Source of the DNA: Alphaproteobacteria bacterium
Lineage (GTDB): Bacteria; Myxococcota_A; UBA796; GCA-2862545
Assembly: GCA_020632925.1 (NCBI GenBank)
Contig: JACKER010000015.1
Location: forward strand, 124,001 to 188,000
Direction: 5' to 3'
Length of the DNA stretch: 64,000 nucleotides
In this document: one piece after another, positions 25,408-34,100 of the stretch
Layout of the letters: each line of letters opens with the position of its first letter
Numbering within the stretch: the stretch's first letter is position 1
Notes under the pieces: generated by a model
The model's input: only the letters and a program-made list of their open reading frames with translations
What the model was told of the DNA's origin: nothing
Databases searched by the model: none
Program-made: the position numbers and the translations under genes

Positions 25408-26793
25408 ATGACCTGGTCTACCTCCCAAGTCGGCGCAGTGCCGACCGTCGCGGCAGCCCACCAGGATAGCCGAATCAGAACCATCGCAAAGGTGGTACTG
25501 GCGTTCGTGGGGATGAGTCTCTTCACCCCCGCGGAAGCGGCTCCCGGCGACCACATTCGAGCGGGTGACGTGACCGTCATCCCCTCGATTGCACTCGGAC
25601 TGCAGTACCACACCAACATCTACCGGTCGGAGGTCGTGAGCACCCCGGCTGCGGACCTGAACGTCACGCCGGGTGTCTCGGCCACGGCGGCGGGCGACGA
25701 TCACGAGTTCTCCGCCAACGGCGAGTGGACGCTTCAGAAGTACTTCTTCGTCGGGGACAACGGGCTCAACACCACCCTGACGTCGGGTCAGCGCCTGTCC
25801 AACCTGGACCGGATCGACCAGTTCCACGTCGGGGCCGGCGCCGACCTGTTCAAGCTGAACAAGGTGGGACTCCGTCTCTCGGACGACCTGACCCAGCGCA
25901 ACTGGGTGATCGACTCCCCGTCGGCCAACGTGCCGTACACGTCCCAGCTCCGGAACGCGTTCTCGATGGGTCTGCGCGCCAACCCCGGCCCGGCCCTCGA
26001 GCTGGTGCCGGGCTTCGGCTGGACGTACGACCTGTACCGCAAGCCCGACTTCTCGACGGAGACCGTCGACGACACGCGCCGGCTCAACGGCCGCAACACG
26101 TTCGGTCCCAAGCTGGACGCGAAGTGGGCGTTCCTGCCTCGCACCGCGCTCGTCGCCCACCTGACGTACGAGCACAACGACTGGAACAACAACACGATCC
26201 AGTCGGTGGCGGGCGGTGAGGTCGGCTCCCAGCTCGACATCCCGAACTCGGACTTCGTGCGCGGGCTCGCCGGCATCGACGGGCGGTTCACGGAGAAGCT
26301 GTTCCTGCAGGCCATGCTGGGGTACGGCGTCGGCATCTTCTCGCCGGGCAGCGTGGATTCCCCCGAGGACCTCGACACCATCTCGGTGAACATCGGCGGG
26401 CTGGACGGCCTGCTCGTCAAGGCCCAGGTGAAGTACCAGCTGACGCCGAAGACCGAGGCCACGCAGGGCTCGGCGGTGTCCGTGGGGTACGTGAAGGACT
26501 TCCGCTCGTCGTTCTTCACGAACTACGTCGCGATGAACCAGGTCTTCGCGCAGTTCAAGGGACAGTTCGACCAGTTCGAGCCGAGCCTGCGGTACGAGCT
26601 GCGGTTCGAGGACTACGAGGGCGAGGTCTCCCGCAACGACATCGTGAACCGCCTCGTCGGCGGGGTCGCGTGGAACGCCGCGGACTACGCGTCGGTGTCG
26701 GGCAACCTCAGCTGGCAGCAGCGCGCCTCGTCGCTCGACAACGTCGAGTACGACGCCGTCGGGCTGGGCATCGTCGCCAAGTTCAAGTACTGA
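25408..26793 (+). CDS. Outer-membrane beta-barrel protein of the Glt-like cluster
   Basis: 461 residues from the ATG at 25408. After a signal region (TIAKVVLAFVGMSLFTPAEA) the sequence alternates hydrophobic and polar residues in strands with short turns (e.g. 'GLQYHTNIYRSEV', 'FSMGLRANPGPALELVPGFGW'). It finishes with an aromatic C-terminal residue (VAKFKY), the usual beta-barrel assembly signal. Barrel proteins (GltA, GltB and GltH types) accompany the TonB-like proteins in the myxobacterial Glt system. The start is uncertain because no good ribosome site precedes it; another in-frame start lies at 25354. Confidence 0.82.
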   Translation: MTWSTSQVGAVPTVAAAHQDSRIRTIAKVVLAFVGMSLFTPAEAAPGDHIRAGDVTVIPSIALGLQYHTNIYRSEVVSTPAADLNVTPGVSATAAGDDHEFSANGEWTLQKYFFVGDNGLNTTLTSGQRLSNLDRIDQFHVGAGADLFKLNKVGLRLSDDLTQRNWVIDSPSANVPYTSQLRNAFSMGLRANPGPALELVPGFGWTYDLYRKPDFSTETVDDTRRLNGRNTFGPKLDAKWAFLPRTALVAHLTYEHNDWNNNTIQSVAGGEVGSQLDIPNSDFVRGLAGIDGRFTEKLFLQAMLGYGVGIFSPGSVDSPEDLDTISVNIGGLDGLLVKAQVKYQLTPKTEATQGSAVSVGYVKDFRSSFFTNYVAMNQVFAQFKGQFDQFEPSLRYELRFEDYEGEVSRNDIVNRLVGGVAWNAADYASVSGNLSWQQRASSLDNVEYDAVGLGIVAKFKY

Positions 26794-26840
26794 CGACCGC
26801 TCGCCCCGGGCCGGGACCCGGATGCGGCAGGACGTCCTCG

Positions 26841-26913
26841 CGTCGACCGCGCGTGCTTCGGCCCGTCGTGGTCGACGTCCTCGTGCTGAGGCGCGTGGAC
26901 CGTGCGTACGGTC
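26841..26913. terminator. Inverted repeats after the beta-barrel gene
   Basis: The gap 26794-27027 holds no gene. It contains CGTCGACC (26841-26848) paired with GGTCGACG (26870-26877), and GACCGT-GCGT-ACGGTC (26898-26913). Neither is followed by a T-tract. They may end the upstream operon or be regulator sites for ftsK. Confidence 0.4.
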
Positions 26914-27027
26914 GCAGCCGTGCGGGTGTCCCCGTTCGACCCGGGTTCGGGCAATACCTGAAGTAATGCACGAAGGCTCTTCGTGACGCGTCAATGGTCG
27001 TGATACGCTCGCGGGGTGGAGGAACCC

Positions 27028-29784
27028 GTGGGGAAGACCACGACCAGCCGCAAGTCCCAGACCGTGCTCGAGAGCGTGTCCAGCGCCGTCGGTGAGCATC
27101 GACGCGAGATCGCGCTCCTCGTGGCGCTGTTGTCCGCGACCTTCGCGATGGTGGCGCTCCTGGGGTACGAGCCGGGGGATCCCACGTGGTTGCACCCGGG
27201 CGACGCGCCCCTCGAGAACCCGTGTGGGCCGCTGGGCGCGCTCATTGCCGACGGGCTGTTCCAGCTCCTGGGGTACGGCGCGTGGGTCATCTTCGGGGCG
27301 ATGGTGCTCTCGGTGCTGGCGCTCGCCGGCCGCCCCGGCGTTCGCTTCGGTCGACTGCTCACCTTCGGCGGGCTCTACCTCGCGGTGCTCGGCATCACGG
27401 AGCTCGTGTTGGGTCCCGGCGACGCCTTCCCCCCGGGCGGTTGGGTGGGCCGTACGCTCGCCGCCGGGCTGATCGCCGTGGTGGGCGCGGTCGGCGCCTG
27501 GCTCGCGCTCCTCGGTTCGGTCGGTGCGTGCGCGACCGTCCTCTTCGACGTGCGGTGGGGCTCCGTCGCTCGGCGCTTCGTCGGCTGGATGGAGCGGGTC
27601 CTGCCCTGGCTCGGCGGCCACGCGCGCACCGGGCTCGGCCTGGGCGCGGGCGCCGGGGTGTCGGTGCTCAAGGTGATGGGGCGCGGGGCGTCCCAGATCG
27701 GCCGCTCCGGCGCTGGCGCCGCCGCGGGCACCTTCCGGCGGATGGGGCGCTCGTTCCGTCGGCGCGACGACGACGACGACGGCTTCGAGGACGAGGGCGA
27801 CTGGACCGCGACCTCCCAGCTCGAGGAGCTGCCTCCCGGAGACGAGGAGGACGACGACTACGTACCGCCCTCGCAGGTGGACGCCACGGCGGTCTCCGGG
27901 CCGGCCGGCGTCGCGGAGGTCCAGTGGGTGCCGACGGAGCAGGCGGAGCCCTCCTCGGAGCTGCTGGGTCTCTTCCCCGCGCTCACGCCCCGTCCCACCT
28001 CGACCGGGCCGGGCACGCGCGGCGGCGCTCCGGACAACGACGAGCCGACGCGCCCGTCTGATCCCACGCGCGACAGCGAGCTGCTGGACGACGACGACGA
28101 CGACATCGACGGCAACCGCACGCCCGCCGCAGCGCCCCGCCGGGTCGACGCGCCGCGGGCCGAGGTGATGCTGGAGGAGACGCCGAGGCCTGCGCCGCCG
28201 CGCGCCGTGACGCGGGAGCCGCAGCGCCCCGTCGTCGGAGCCGCCGTCCATCGCGCCGCGTTCCTCGACGCCAAGGTCCGGGACGACGGGGGCGCGATCG
28301 GCGGCCGTACGGGTCCCTACGAGCTGCCCAAGCTGTCGCTCCTCGATCCCGTTCCCCCGCAGCAGGCGACGTTCGACCCAGAGAAGCTGCGCGAGATGGC
28401 GGTGCAGGTCGAGGAGACGCTGGCCTCGTTCAAGGTGGCTGGCGAGGTGACCGATGTCCGCGTCGGTCCCGTGGTCACCACCCTCGAGTTCCTGCCCGAG
28501 AAGGGCATCTCCGTCCGTCGGGTCGCGAACCTCTCGGACGACCTCGCGATGGGCCTGTGCGCCACGTCGGTGCGCATCGTCGCGCCGATCCCCGGCAAGG
28601 GCGTCGTCGGCATCGAGATCCCGAGCGAGAACCGGCTCACGATCTACCTGCGGGAGATGCTGGCGGCCGACGCGTTCCGCAACGCGAAGAACATGGCGCT
28701 GCCCATCGTGCTCGGCAAGGACGTGGAAGGGGCGCCGATCGTGACCGATCTCGCGAAGACGCCGCACCTGCTCGTCGGCGGCACGACCGGCTCCGGAAAG
28801 TCCGTCGGCGTCAACGGCATGCTGATGAGCATGCTGTTCCGCAAGACCCCCGAGGAGCTGCGGCTGTTGCTCGTCGACCCCAAGAAGCTCGAGTTCAAGC
28901 CCTACGAGGACATCCCGCACCTGCTCCACCCCGTGGTCACCGAGCCGAAGAAGGCCGCCGCCGCGCTGGCGTGGGCCTGCCGCGAGATGGACGAGCGGTA
29001 CGAGCTGCTCGCCCGCTGGGACACCCGGAACATCGAGGGGTACAACAAGAAGGTCGACCACGAGCTGCAGGACTGGACCGAGGAGAAGGCCCGGAAGTAC
29101 GCGCCGCCGAGCTGGCCCGCCTACGAGCCGCCTCCGCTCCCCGAGAAGCTGCCGTACATCGTCATCGTCATCGACGAGCTCGCCGACCTGATGCTCGTGG
29201 CGAAGAAGGAGGTCGAGGGCTCGATCGCGCGCCTGACGCAGATGGCCCGCGCCTGCGGCATCCACCTCATCGTCGCGACCCAGCGCCCCTCCGTGGACGT
29301 GGTCACCGGCCTCATCAAGTCGAACCTGCCCACCCGGATCTCCTTCAAGCTGCGGTCGGGCACCGACTCCCGCACCATCCTCGACGAGGTGGGCGCCGAG
29401 TCGCTCCTCGGTCGCGGCGACAGCCTCTACCTCCCGAACGCCGGCGAGACGGCGCGCGTGCACGGCCCGTTCGTCAGCGACGACGAGGTGAACCGCGTCA
29501 TGGACCACCTCCGGGCGCAGGGCCGTCCCAAGTACATCTCCAGCATCACGGCCGAGTCCAGCGAGGACGGCGGCGGCGGGCTCGACGGCGACGACGAGCT
29601 CGACCCGATGTACGAGCAGGCGGTCGACGTGGTCCGCGAGATCGGCAAGGCCTCGACCTCGCTCGTCCAGCGCCACCTCAAGATCGGCTACAACCGGGCC
29701 GCCCGCATCATCGAGCAGATGGAGGCCCGCGGCGTCGTCGGTCCGGCGGACGGCGCTCGCCCCCGCGAGGTCCTCCCGATCTGA
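27028..29784 (+). CDS. ftsK: DNA translocase FtsK/SpoIIIE
   Basis: 918 residues. Four or five membrane spans occupy residues ~25-175, followed by a long Asp/Pro-rich linker and the RecA-like motor (Walker A GGTTGSGKS at residues 584-592, Walker B IVIVIDELADLM). A C-terminal winged-helix gamma domain (ELDPMYEQAVDVV...RAARIIEQMEARG) recognises KOPS-like sites. It pumps chromosome ends through the division septum and activates XerCD at dif. The GTG at 27028 was preferred over the GTG at 27016 because GGAGGAA lies 5 bases before it. Confidence 0.96.
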   Translation: MGKTTTSRKSQTVLESVSSAVGEHRREIALLVALLSATFAMVALLGYEPGDPTWLHPGDAPLENPCGPLGALIADGLFQLLGYGAWVIFGAMVLSVLALAGRPGVRFGRLLTFGGLYLAVLGITELVLGPGDAFPPGGWVGRTLAAGLIAVVGAVGAWLALLGSVGACATVLFDVRWGSVARRFVGWMERVLPWLGGHARTGLGLGAGAGVSVLKVMGRGASQIGRSGAGAAAGTFRRMGRSFRRRDDDDDGFEDEGDWTATSQLEELPPGDEEDDDYVPPSQVDATAVSGPAGVAEVQWVPTEQAEPSSELLGLFPALTPRPTSTGPGTRGGAPDNDEPTRPSDPTRDSELLDDDDDDIDGNRTPAAAPRRVDAPRAEVMLEETPRPAPPRAVTREPQRPVVGAAVHRAAFLDAKVRDDGGAIGGRTGPYELPKLSLLDPVPPQQATFDPEKLREMAVQVEETLASFKVAGEVTDVRVGPVVTTLEFLPEKGISVRRVANLSDDLAMGLCATSVRIVAPIPGKGVVGIEIPSENRLTIYLREMLAADAFRNAKNMALPIVLGKDVEGAPIVTDLAKTPHLLVGGTTGSGKSVGVNGMLMSMLFRKTPEELRLLLVDPKKLEFKPYEDIPHLLHPVVTEPKKAAAALAWACREMDERYELLARWDTRNIEGYNKKVDHELQDWTEEKARKYAPPSWPAYEPPPLPEKLPYIVIVIDELADLMLVAKKEVEGSIARLTQMARACGIHLIVATQRPSVDVVTGLIKSNLPTRISFKLRSGTDSRTILDEVGAESLLGRGDSLYLPNAGETARVHGPFVSDDEVNRVMDHLRAQGRPKYISSITAESSEDGGGGLDGDDELDPMYEQAVDVVREIGKASTSLVQRHLKIGYNRAARIIEQMEARGVVGPADGARPREVLPI

Positions 29785-29839
29785 GCGGCTGGAGGAAGGC
29801 GCGGTCGCTGACGCGCGTCGGGCAGGGTAGAGGTCCCCG

Positions 29840-30454
29840 ATGCTCCTGTCCCTGCTCGCCACGGCCGCCGTCGCCGACACCCCTCCCGCCCCCGAGCTCG
29901 CCGCCGTCGTCCAGGCGGTCGAGAAGCGGTACGCGGAGGTCACGACGCTCCAGGCCGCCTTCGTCCAGACCAGCCACTCCTCGCTGTACGGCGACGATCG
30001 GCAGGCCGGGATGCTCTTCCTCGAGCGCCCCAACCACATGCGGTGGGAGTTCGAGACCGACCACAAGCTGTTCCTCGCCGACGGGACGCACCTGTGGATC
30101 GCGACGCCCGCCGACCACCAGGTGCTCAAGTCGGTGCAGGTCGAGGGAGCGGGTGGCGCGGACGTGCTGCTCACCTCGCTGGCGCACCTGTCCGAGCGCT
30201 TCGAGGCCTCGCTCGTGCCCGAGCCCGGCGTGACCCACCTCGCGCTGGCGCCGCGCGAGAAGGACGCTGCGTTCTCGAAGATCGAGGTCGTCCTCGACGG
30301 CGAGCTCGCGCTGAAGCGGCTGGTCCTCACGGACATGACGGGGACGGTGACCGATCTCGCGTTCACGGACGTGAAGCTCGGGGCGGCGCTCGCGCCCGAG
30401 CTGTTCCAGATGGTCGTGCCCGAGGGCGCCACCGTCGTCGACATGGGCGGCTGA
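29840..30454 (+). CDS. lolA: Outer-membrane lipoprotein carrier protein LolA
   Basis: 204 residues. It carries lipoproteins across the periplasm from LolCDE to the outer membrane. The LolA half-barrel pattern is clear: 'LQAAFVQTSHSSLYGDDRQAGMLFLERPNHMRWEF' spans the conserved lipid-binding strands. The signal peptide is extremely short (MLLSLLATAAVADT) with no basic residue; an in-frame TAG at 29828 rules out a longer one. ftsK-lolA-rimO is a same-strand run, and the stop shares a base with rimO. The many lipoproteins in this window would be its clients. Confidence 0.93.
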   Translation: MLLSLLATAAVADTPPAPELAAVVQAVEKRYAEVTTLQAAFVQTSHSSLYGDDRQAGMLFLERPNHMRWEFETDHKLFLADGTHLWIATPADHQVLKSVQVEGAGGADVLLTSLAHLSERFEASLVPEPGVTHLALAPREKDAAFSKIEVVLDGELALKRLVLTDMTGTVTDLAFTDVKLGAALAPELFQMVVPEGATVVDMGG

Positions 30455-31848
30455 TGGACACCACGACCTCCTCGCGTCCCGCGCTCCCCGCCACCACCGG
30501 CGAGGGCCGTCGTGTGCACGTGATCAGCCTGGGCTGCCCCAAGAACCGCGTCGACTCGGAGCTCATGGTCGGGCAGCTGCTGTCCGACGACCACGTGCTC
30601 GTCGACGATCCGGCGCAGGCCGAGATCATCGTCGTCAACACGTGCTCCTTCATCCAGCCCGCGACCGAGGAGTCCATCGACACCGTCCTCGAGATGGCGG
30701 GGTACAAGCACACCGGCCGCTGCGAGAAGCTGGTGGTCACGGGCTGCATGGTCCAGCGGTACGGCCGCTCGCTCGAGGGGGAGCTCCCCGAGGTCGACCA
30801 CTTCCTCGGCACGGGCGAGGAGCACCGCCTGCTCGAGGTGCTGCGCGGTCGCGACGGCTCGGGCCCCAAGAGCCACGTCGACGTCCCGCTCTACCTCCCG
30901 GACGAGCTCGCGCCGCGCGTGAACTCCTGGTCGAGCTGCTCGGCGTACCTCAAGATCAGCGAGGGCTGCGACCACCGCTGCGCGTTCTGCATCATCCCGA
31001 CGCTGCGTGGCCGGTTGCGGTCGCGCACGATCCCGTCGCTGGTGGCGGAGGCGCGCCAGCTCGCCGAGCAGGGCGTGGTCGAGCTCAACCTCGTGTCGCA
31101 GGACAGCACGGCCTACGGCAAGGACCTGGCCGGCGGCGGCAACATCGGTGCCCTCCTCCAGGCCCTCTCCGAGGTGGACGGCATCGAGTGGCTGCGGCTG
31201 CACTACGCGTACCCGCACGGCCTCCCCGCCGGGCTCCTCGAGCAGCTCGCCGGCAACCCGAAGGTCTGTCGGTACCTCGACATCCCCCTGCAGCACGCCT
31301 CGGGCCCCGTCCTCAAGGCGATGCGGCGCGGCGTGACGCGTGAGGGGCAGGAGCGCATCCTCGAACGCATCCGGCGGCACGTCCCCGAGATCAGCGTGCG
31401 CACGACGTTCATCGTGGGCTTCCCGGGCGAGACGGACGGGGACTTCGAGGTCCTGTGCGACTTCGTGAAGCAGCAGCGCTTCGATCACGTCGGCGTCTTC
31501 CCGTACCACCAGGAGGACGGGACCCCCGCCGCCGACCTGCCCGGCCAGGTGCCCGAGGACGTGAAGGTCGCGCGCCGCGACGAGCTCATGAAGATCCAGC
31601 GGTCCATCAGCCGCAAGCGCATGCGGTCGCTGGTCGGCACCACGGCGCGGGTGTTGATCGAGGGTGTGTCCGAAGAGTCCGAGCTGCTTCTGCGCGGACG
31701 CACGTCGACGCAGGCCCCGGACGTGGACGGCCAGGTCTATGTCGCGAACGCGCCCGAGGGCTTGCGGCCCGGAAGCTTCCTCGACGTCCGGATCACCAAG
31801 GCCGCCGACTACGACCTCGTCGCCGAGCCGGTCGAACCGCAGTCCTGA
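30454..31848 (+). CDS. rimO: Ribosomal protein S12 methylthiotransferase RimO
   Basis: 464 residues. A radical-SAM enzyme that adds a methylthio group to the conserved Asp of ribosomal protein S12. The N-terminal UPF0004 domain supplies the first cluster's cysteines (LGCPKNRVDSE, NTCSF and TGCMVQRY). The radical-SAM triad is Cys172-x3-Cys176-x2-Cys179 (EGCDHRCAFC). A TRAM domain closes the protein (~400-464). The motif ISLGCPKNRVDSE distinguishes RimO from the tRNA enzyme MiaB. The ATG overlaps the lolA stop. Confidence 0.96.
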   Translation: MDTTTSSRPALPATTGEGRRVHVISLGCPKNRVDSELMVGQLLSDDHVLVDDPAQAEIIVVNTCSFIQPATEESIDTVLEMAGYKHTGRCEKLVVTGCMVQRYGRSLEGELPEVDHFLGTGEEHRLLEVLRGRDGSGPKSHVDVPLYLPDELAPRVNSWSSCSAYLKISEGCDHRCAFCIIPTLRGRLRSRTIPSLVAEARQLAEQGVVELNLVSQDSTAYGKDLAGGGNIGALLQALSEVDGIEWLRLHYAYPHGLPAGLLEQLAGNPKVCRYLDIPLQHASGPVLKAMRRGVTREGQERILERIRRHVPEISVRTTFIVGFPGETDGDFEVLCDFVKQQRFDHVGVFPYHQEDGTPAADLPGQVPEDVKVARRDELMKIQRSISRKRMRSLVGTTARVLIEGVSEESELLLRGRTSTQAPDVDGQVYVANAPEGLRPGSFLDVRITKAADYDLVAEPVEPQS

Positions 31849-31853
31849 GCTTT

Positions 31854-31879
31854 CCGGAACCGTCCCGGAACCGTTCCGG
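31854..31879. promoter_or_regulatory. Three CCGGAAC half-sites, two forming a palindrome
   Basis: CCGGAAC at 31854-31860 is followed by the 7+1+7 palindrome CCGGAAC-C-GTTCCGG at 31865-31879. They lie just after rimO and 43 bp before the next ATG. It could be the rimO terminator hairpin or an operator for the TonB-C gene. Confidence 0.45.
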
Positions 31880-31921
31880 CGATCTGTGGTCCGTACGCCC
31901 ATCCAGGTCCGGGGGTGACGG

Positions 31922-32737
31922 ATGGGTGTGTGGACGGAGGACGAGCGCCGCTTCCTGGCGGTGCTCGGGTGGTGGACGTGTGTCGGCATGATGACCAGCG
32001 TGGCGATCGCGCGCACCGAGCCGGTGCCGTGGGTCGTGGAGGCACCGGTGGTCGAGGGGTACGCGCGGATCGCTCGTGAGCGGGTTCCCGTGCGGCTCGT
32101 CGAGCCGACGCCGGTGGAGCGCCCGACGGTCGCGGCGGAGGAGGTACCGGCCCCCGCGTCCACGCCCGTGAAGGCGCAGGGCAAGGCGGCGCGCCGCTCC
32201 TCCAAGGGAGACGGTGCCGTGGCCAGGCTCCAGCTCCTCGGGACGCTGGGCATCGCCGACCGCTTCACGACGCACGGCGACGAGGGTGGCAGCGCCGAGT
32301 TGCTGCGGGCCGCCGCCGCTGGCGTCGAGCTCTCGCGGGAAGGCGGACCGCGCCAGCGCGCCGGCGCCCCGGGCCTCGCGGACGCGCCGGAGATCGAGGG
32401 CATCGGTGGCGGGTCCGCGGACGTGACCAGCCTGTCCGCCACCGCGCGCAGCCAGCGACGCGAGGAGCGCGTCGACGACGCTCCGCCGCAGATGGGGTGG
32501 CGCGGGCTCGATCGGGCGCAGCAGGGCGACGTGAAGCTCTGTTACGAGCGTGAGCTCAAGGCGCACCCGGGGCTCGGCGGCCGCGTGGAGCTGGCGGTGA
32601 CGAGCGACGGCGTGCGGGTCGTCAGCAACGCGACGGGGAGCGAGGCGCTCGCTCGGTGTATCGAGAAGGCCGCTCGGTCGTGGACGTTGCCGGCGGGCGC
32701 GGCGGGCGCGCGCTTGCCGGTCGTCCTCGTCGAGTAG
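31922..32737 (+). CDS. Inner-membrane protein with AgmX/PglI TonB-like C-terminal domain
   Basis: 271 residues. One membrane span near the N-terminus (residues ~13-31, 'LAVLGWWTCVGMMTSVAI'), a Pro/Val-rich linker and a basic patch (KAQGKAARRSSKG). The C-terminal domain has 'KLCYERELKAHPGLGGRVEL...ALARCIEKAARSWTLP', directly comparable with the end of the protein at 23352. Both conserved cysteines are kept. TonB-like proteins of this type pass inner-membrane energy to periplasmic or outer-membrane partners in gliding and transport systems. It stands alone between rimO and the convergent ctpA (9-bp gap); its partner is unknown. Confidence 0.85.
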   Translation: MGVWTEDERRFLAVLGWWTCVGMMTSVAIARTEPVPWVVEAPVVEGYARIARERVPVRLVEPTPVERPTVAAEEVPAPASTPVKAQGKAARRSSKGDGAVARLQLLGTLGIADRFTTHGDEGGSAELLRAAAAGVELSREGGPRQRAGAPGLADAPEIEGIGGGSADVTSLSATARSQRREERVDDAPPQMGWRGLDRAQQGDVKLCYERELKAHPGLGGRVELAVTSDGVRVVSNATGSEALARCIEKAARSWTLPAGAAGARLPVVLVE

Positions 32738-32746
32738 GAGCCCCGC

Positions 32747-34063
32747 TCAGGGCTCGAGCAGCTCCCAGGCAGCGGCCAGCTGCGGATCCTCCGTCAGCCG
32801 CTCGCGCGCGGGGCGGTCCCACGGGATGTCCGGGCGCGGCGGGTCCTCGTCCGGCAGCTCGTCGACCAGGGCCGCGAGGCGCAGGCGCTCCCCGTCCGAG
32901 AGCGTGACCTCGGCGAGGGCCTCCTTCAGCGCGGTCTTCGTGGTCGCCTCGCGCGGGTAGGCCACCACGTGGTCCGGCAGGCGCCCGGTCTCGGCCGCGA
33001 CCGGCTGGCCGGAGGGCGTGTAGTAGCGGCCGACCGTGAGCTTGAGGGCGGTGTCCGGCGTGTGCTGGTACACCTCCTGGACGGTCCCCTTGCCGTAGGT
33101 CCGCTCGCCCACGAGGATGCCGCGCCCCGTGTCCTGCAGCGCGCCCGCCACGATCTCCGAGGCCGAGGCGCTCATCCCGTTCACCAGCACCACCACGTCG
33201 AGCGACTGGGGCAGGCCACCGGGCGTGGCCAGGTGGACCTCGTCGCCGGGCGTGCGCATCTTCGTGCTGACGATGACGCCCTCGTCGAGGAACAGGTCGC
33301 ACACTGCGATCGCCTCGGTGAGCAGCCCGCCCGGATCGTCCCGCAGGTCGAGGATCAGGCCGGAGAGCTTCGACAGGCCGCCGGCCTTCTCGGCGAGGTG
33401 GTGGACCTCGGCCTCGATGTCCTCCGCGACCCCGTCCTGGAACTGGGAGAGCCGGACGTAGGCCACCTCCTGGGGCAGCAGCTCGCCATGGACGGTGTCC
33501 CGGCGCACCTTGTCGCGCTCGCTCTGCAGCTCGTGCGGCTGGTCCCAGCCGTCGCGCAGGACCTGGAACACCGCGCGCTCGCCGCGCTCGCCGTCGAAGC
33601 GCTCGCCGATCTGGTCGAGGTCGAGCCCCGCGAGCGGCTGCCCGTCGATGGACAGGATCTGGTCGCCCTCGGACAGGCCGCTCCGCGCGGCGGGGGAGTC
33701 GGGCAGCACCGCGACCACGGCGACGCCCTCGTCCGTTCGGGCCACCTCGATGCCGAAGCCCGTCGTGGTGCCCTCCGTGTCGTCCCGCAGGGCCTGGAGC
33801 TGATCGGGGTCCAGCCAGCGGCTCTGGTGGTCGAGCTCGCGCATCATCCCGCGGATGGCGGCGTCCACCAGGCGATCGGTGTCGACGGGCTCGACGTAGT
33901 CCCGCTGGATGGTCGCGAGCACGCGCGCGAACAGCTCGATGCGCGCGTACGGGTCCTGGGCGCGAGCCACCGCTGCCCGCCCCGCCAACGCGCCGCACAC
34001 GATCCCGGCCAGGAAGACCCCGGACGCCATGACGAACGCTTGTTGGGAGGAGCGTCGCTTCAC
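32747..34063 (-). CDS. ctpA: C-terminal processing protease (S41, CtpA family)
   Basis: 438 residues. An N-terminal signal/anchor (VMASGVFLAGIVCGALAGRAAVA) precedes a PDZ domain (~95-180, 'SPAARSGLSEGDQILSIDGQPL'). The S41 catalytic domain has nucleophile Ser300 in NGMSASASEI and the base Lys325 in ERTYGKGTVQ. It cleaves C-termini or truncated proteins in the periplasm and often processes envelope enzymes. A 37-bp divergent gap separates it from nadD. The C-terminal ~60 residues beyond the domain are acidic. Confidence 0.94.
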   Translation of the reverse strand: MKRRSSQQAFVMASGVFLAGIVCGALAGRAAVARAQDPYARIELFARVLATIQRDYVEPVDTDRLVDAAIRGMMRELDHQSRWLDPDQLQALRDDTEGTTTGFGIEVARTDEGVAVVAVLPDSPAARSGLSEGDQILSIDGQPLAGLDLDQIGERFDGERGERAVFQVLRDGWDQPHELQSERDKVRRDTVHGELLPQEVAYVRLSQFQDGVAEDIEAEVHHLAEKAGGLSKLSGLILDLRDDPGGLLTEAIAVCDLFLDEGVIVSTKMRTPGDEVHLATPGGLPQSLDVVVLVNGMSASASEIVAGALQDTGRGILVGERTYGKGTVQEVYQHTPDTALKLTVGRYYTPSGQPVAAETGRLPDHVVAYPREATTKTALKEALAEVTLSDGERLRLAALVDELPDEDPPRPDIPWDRPARERLTEDPQLAAAWELLEP

Positions 34064-34100
34064 GAGATCATTCTATCCTCACCCTCGGAGGGCATGGGCT

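Noticed and set aside
24544..32442. A 2632-codon open frame on the minus strand across the Glt-like cluster, ftsK and rimO
   Set aside because: It runs antisense to several well-supported genes, is Arg/Pro/Ala/Val-rich with no domain, and is explained by high GC at third codon positions.
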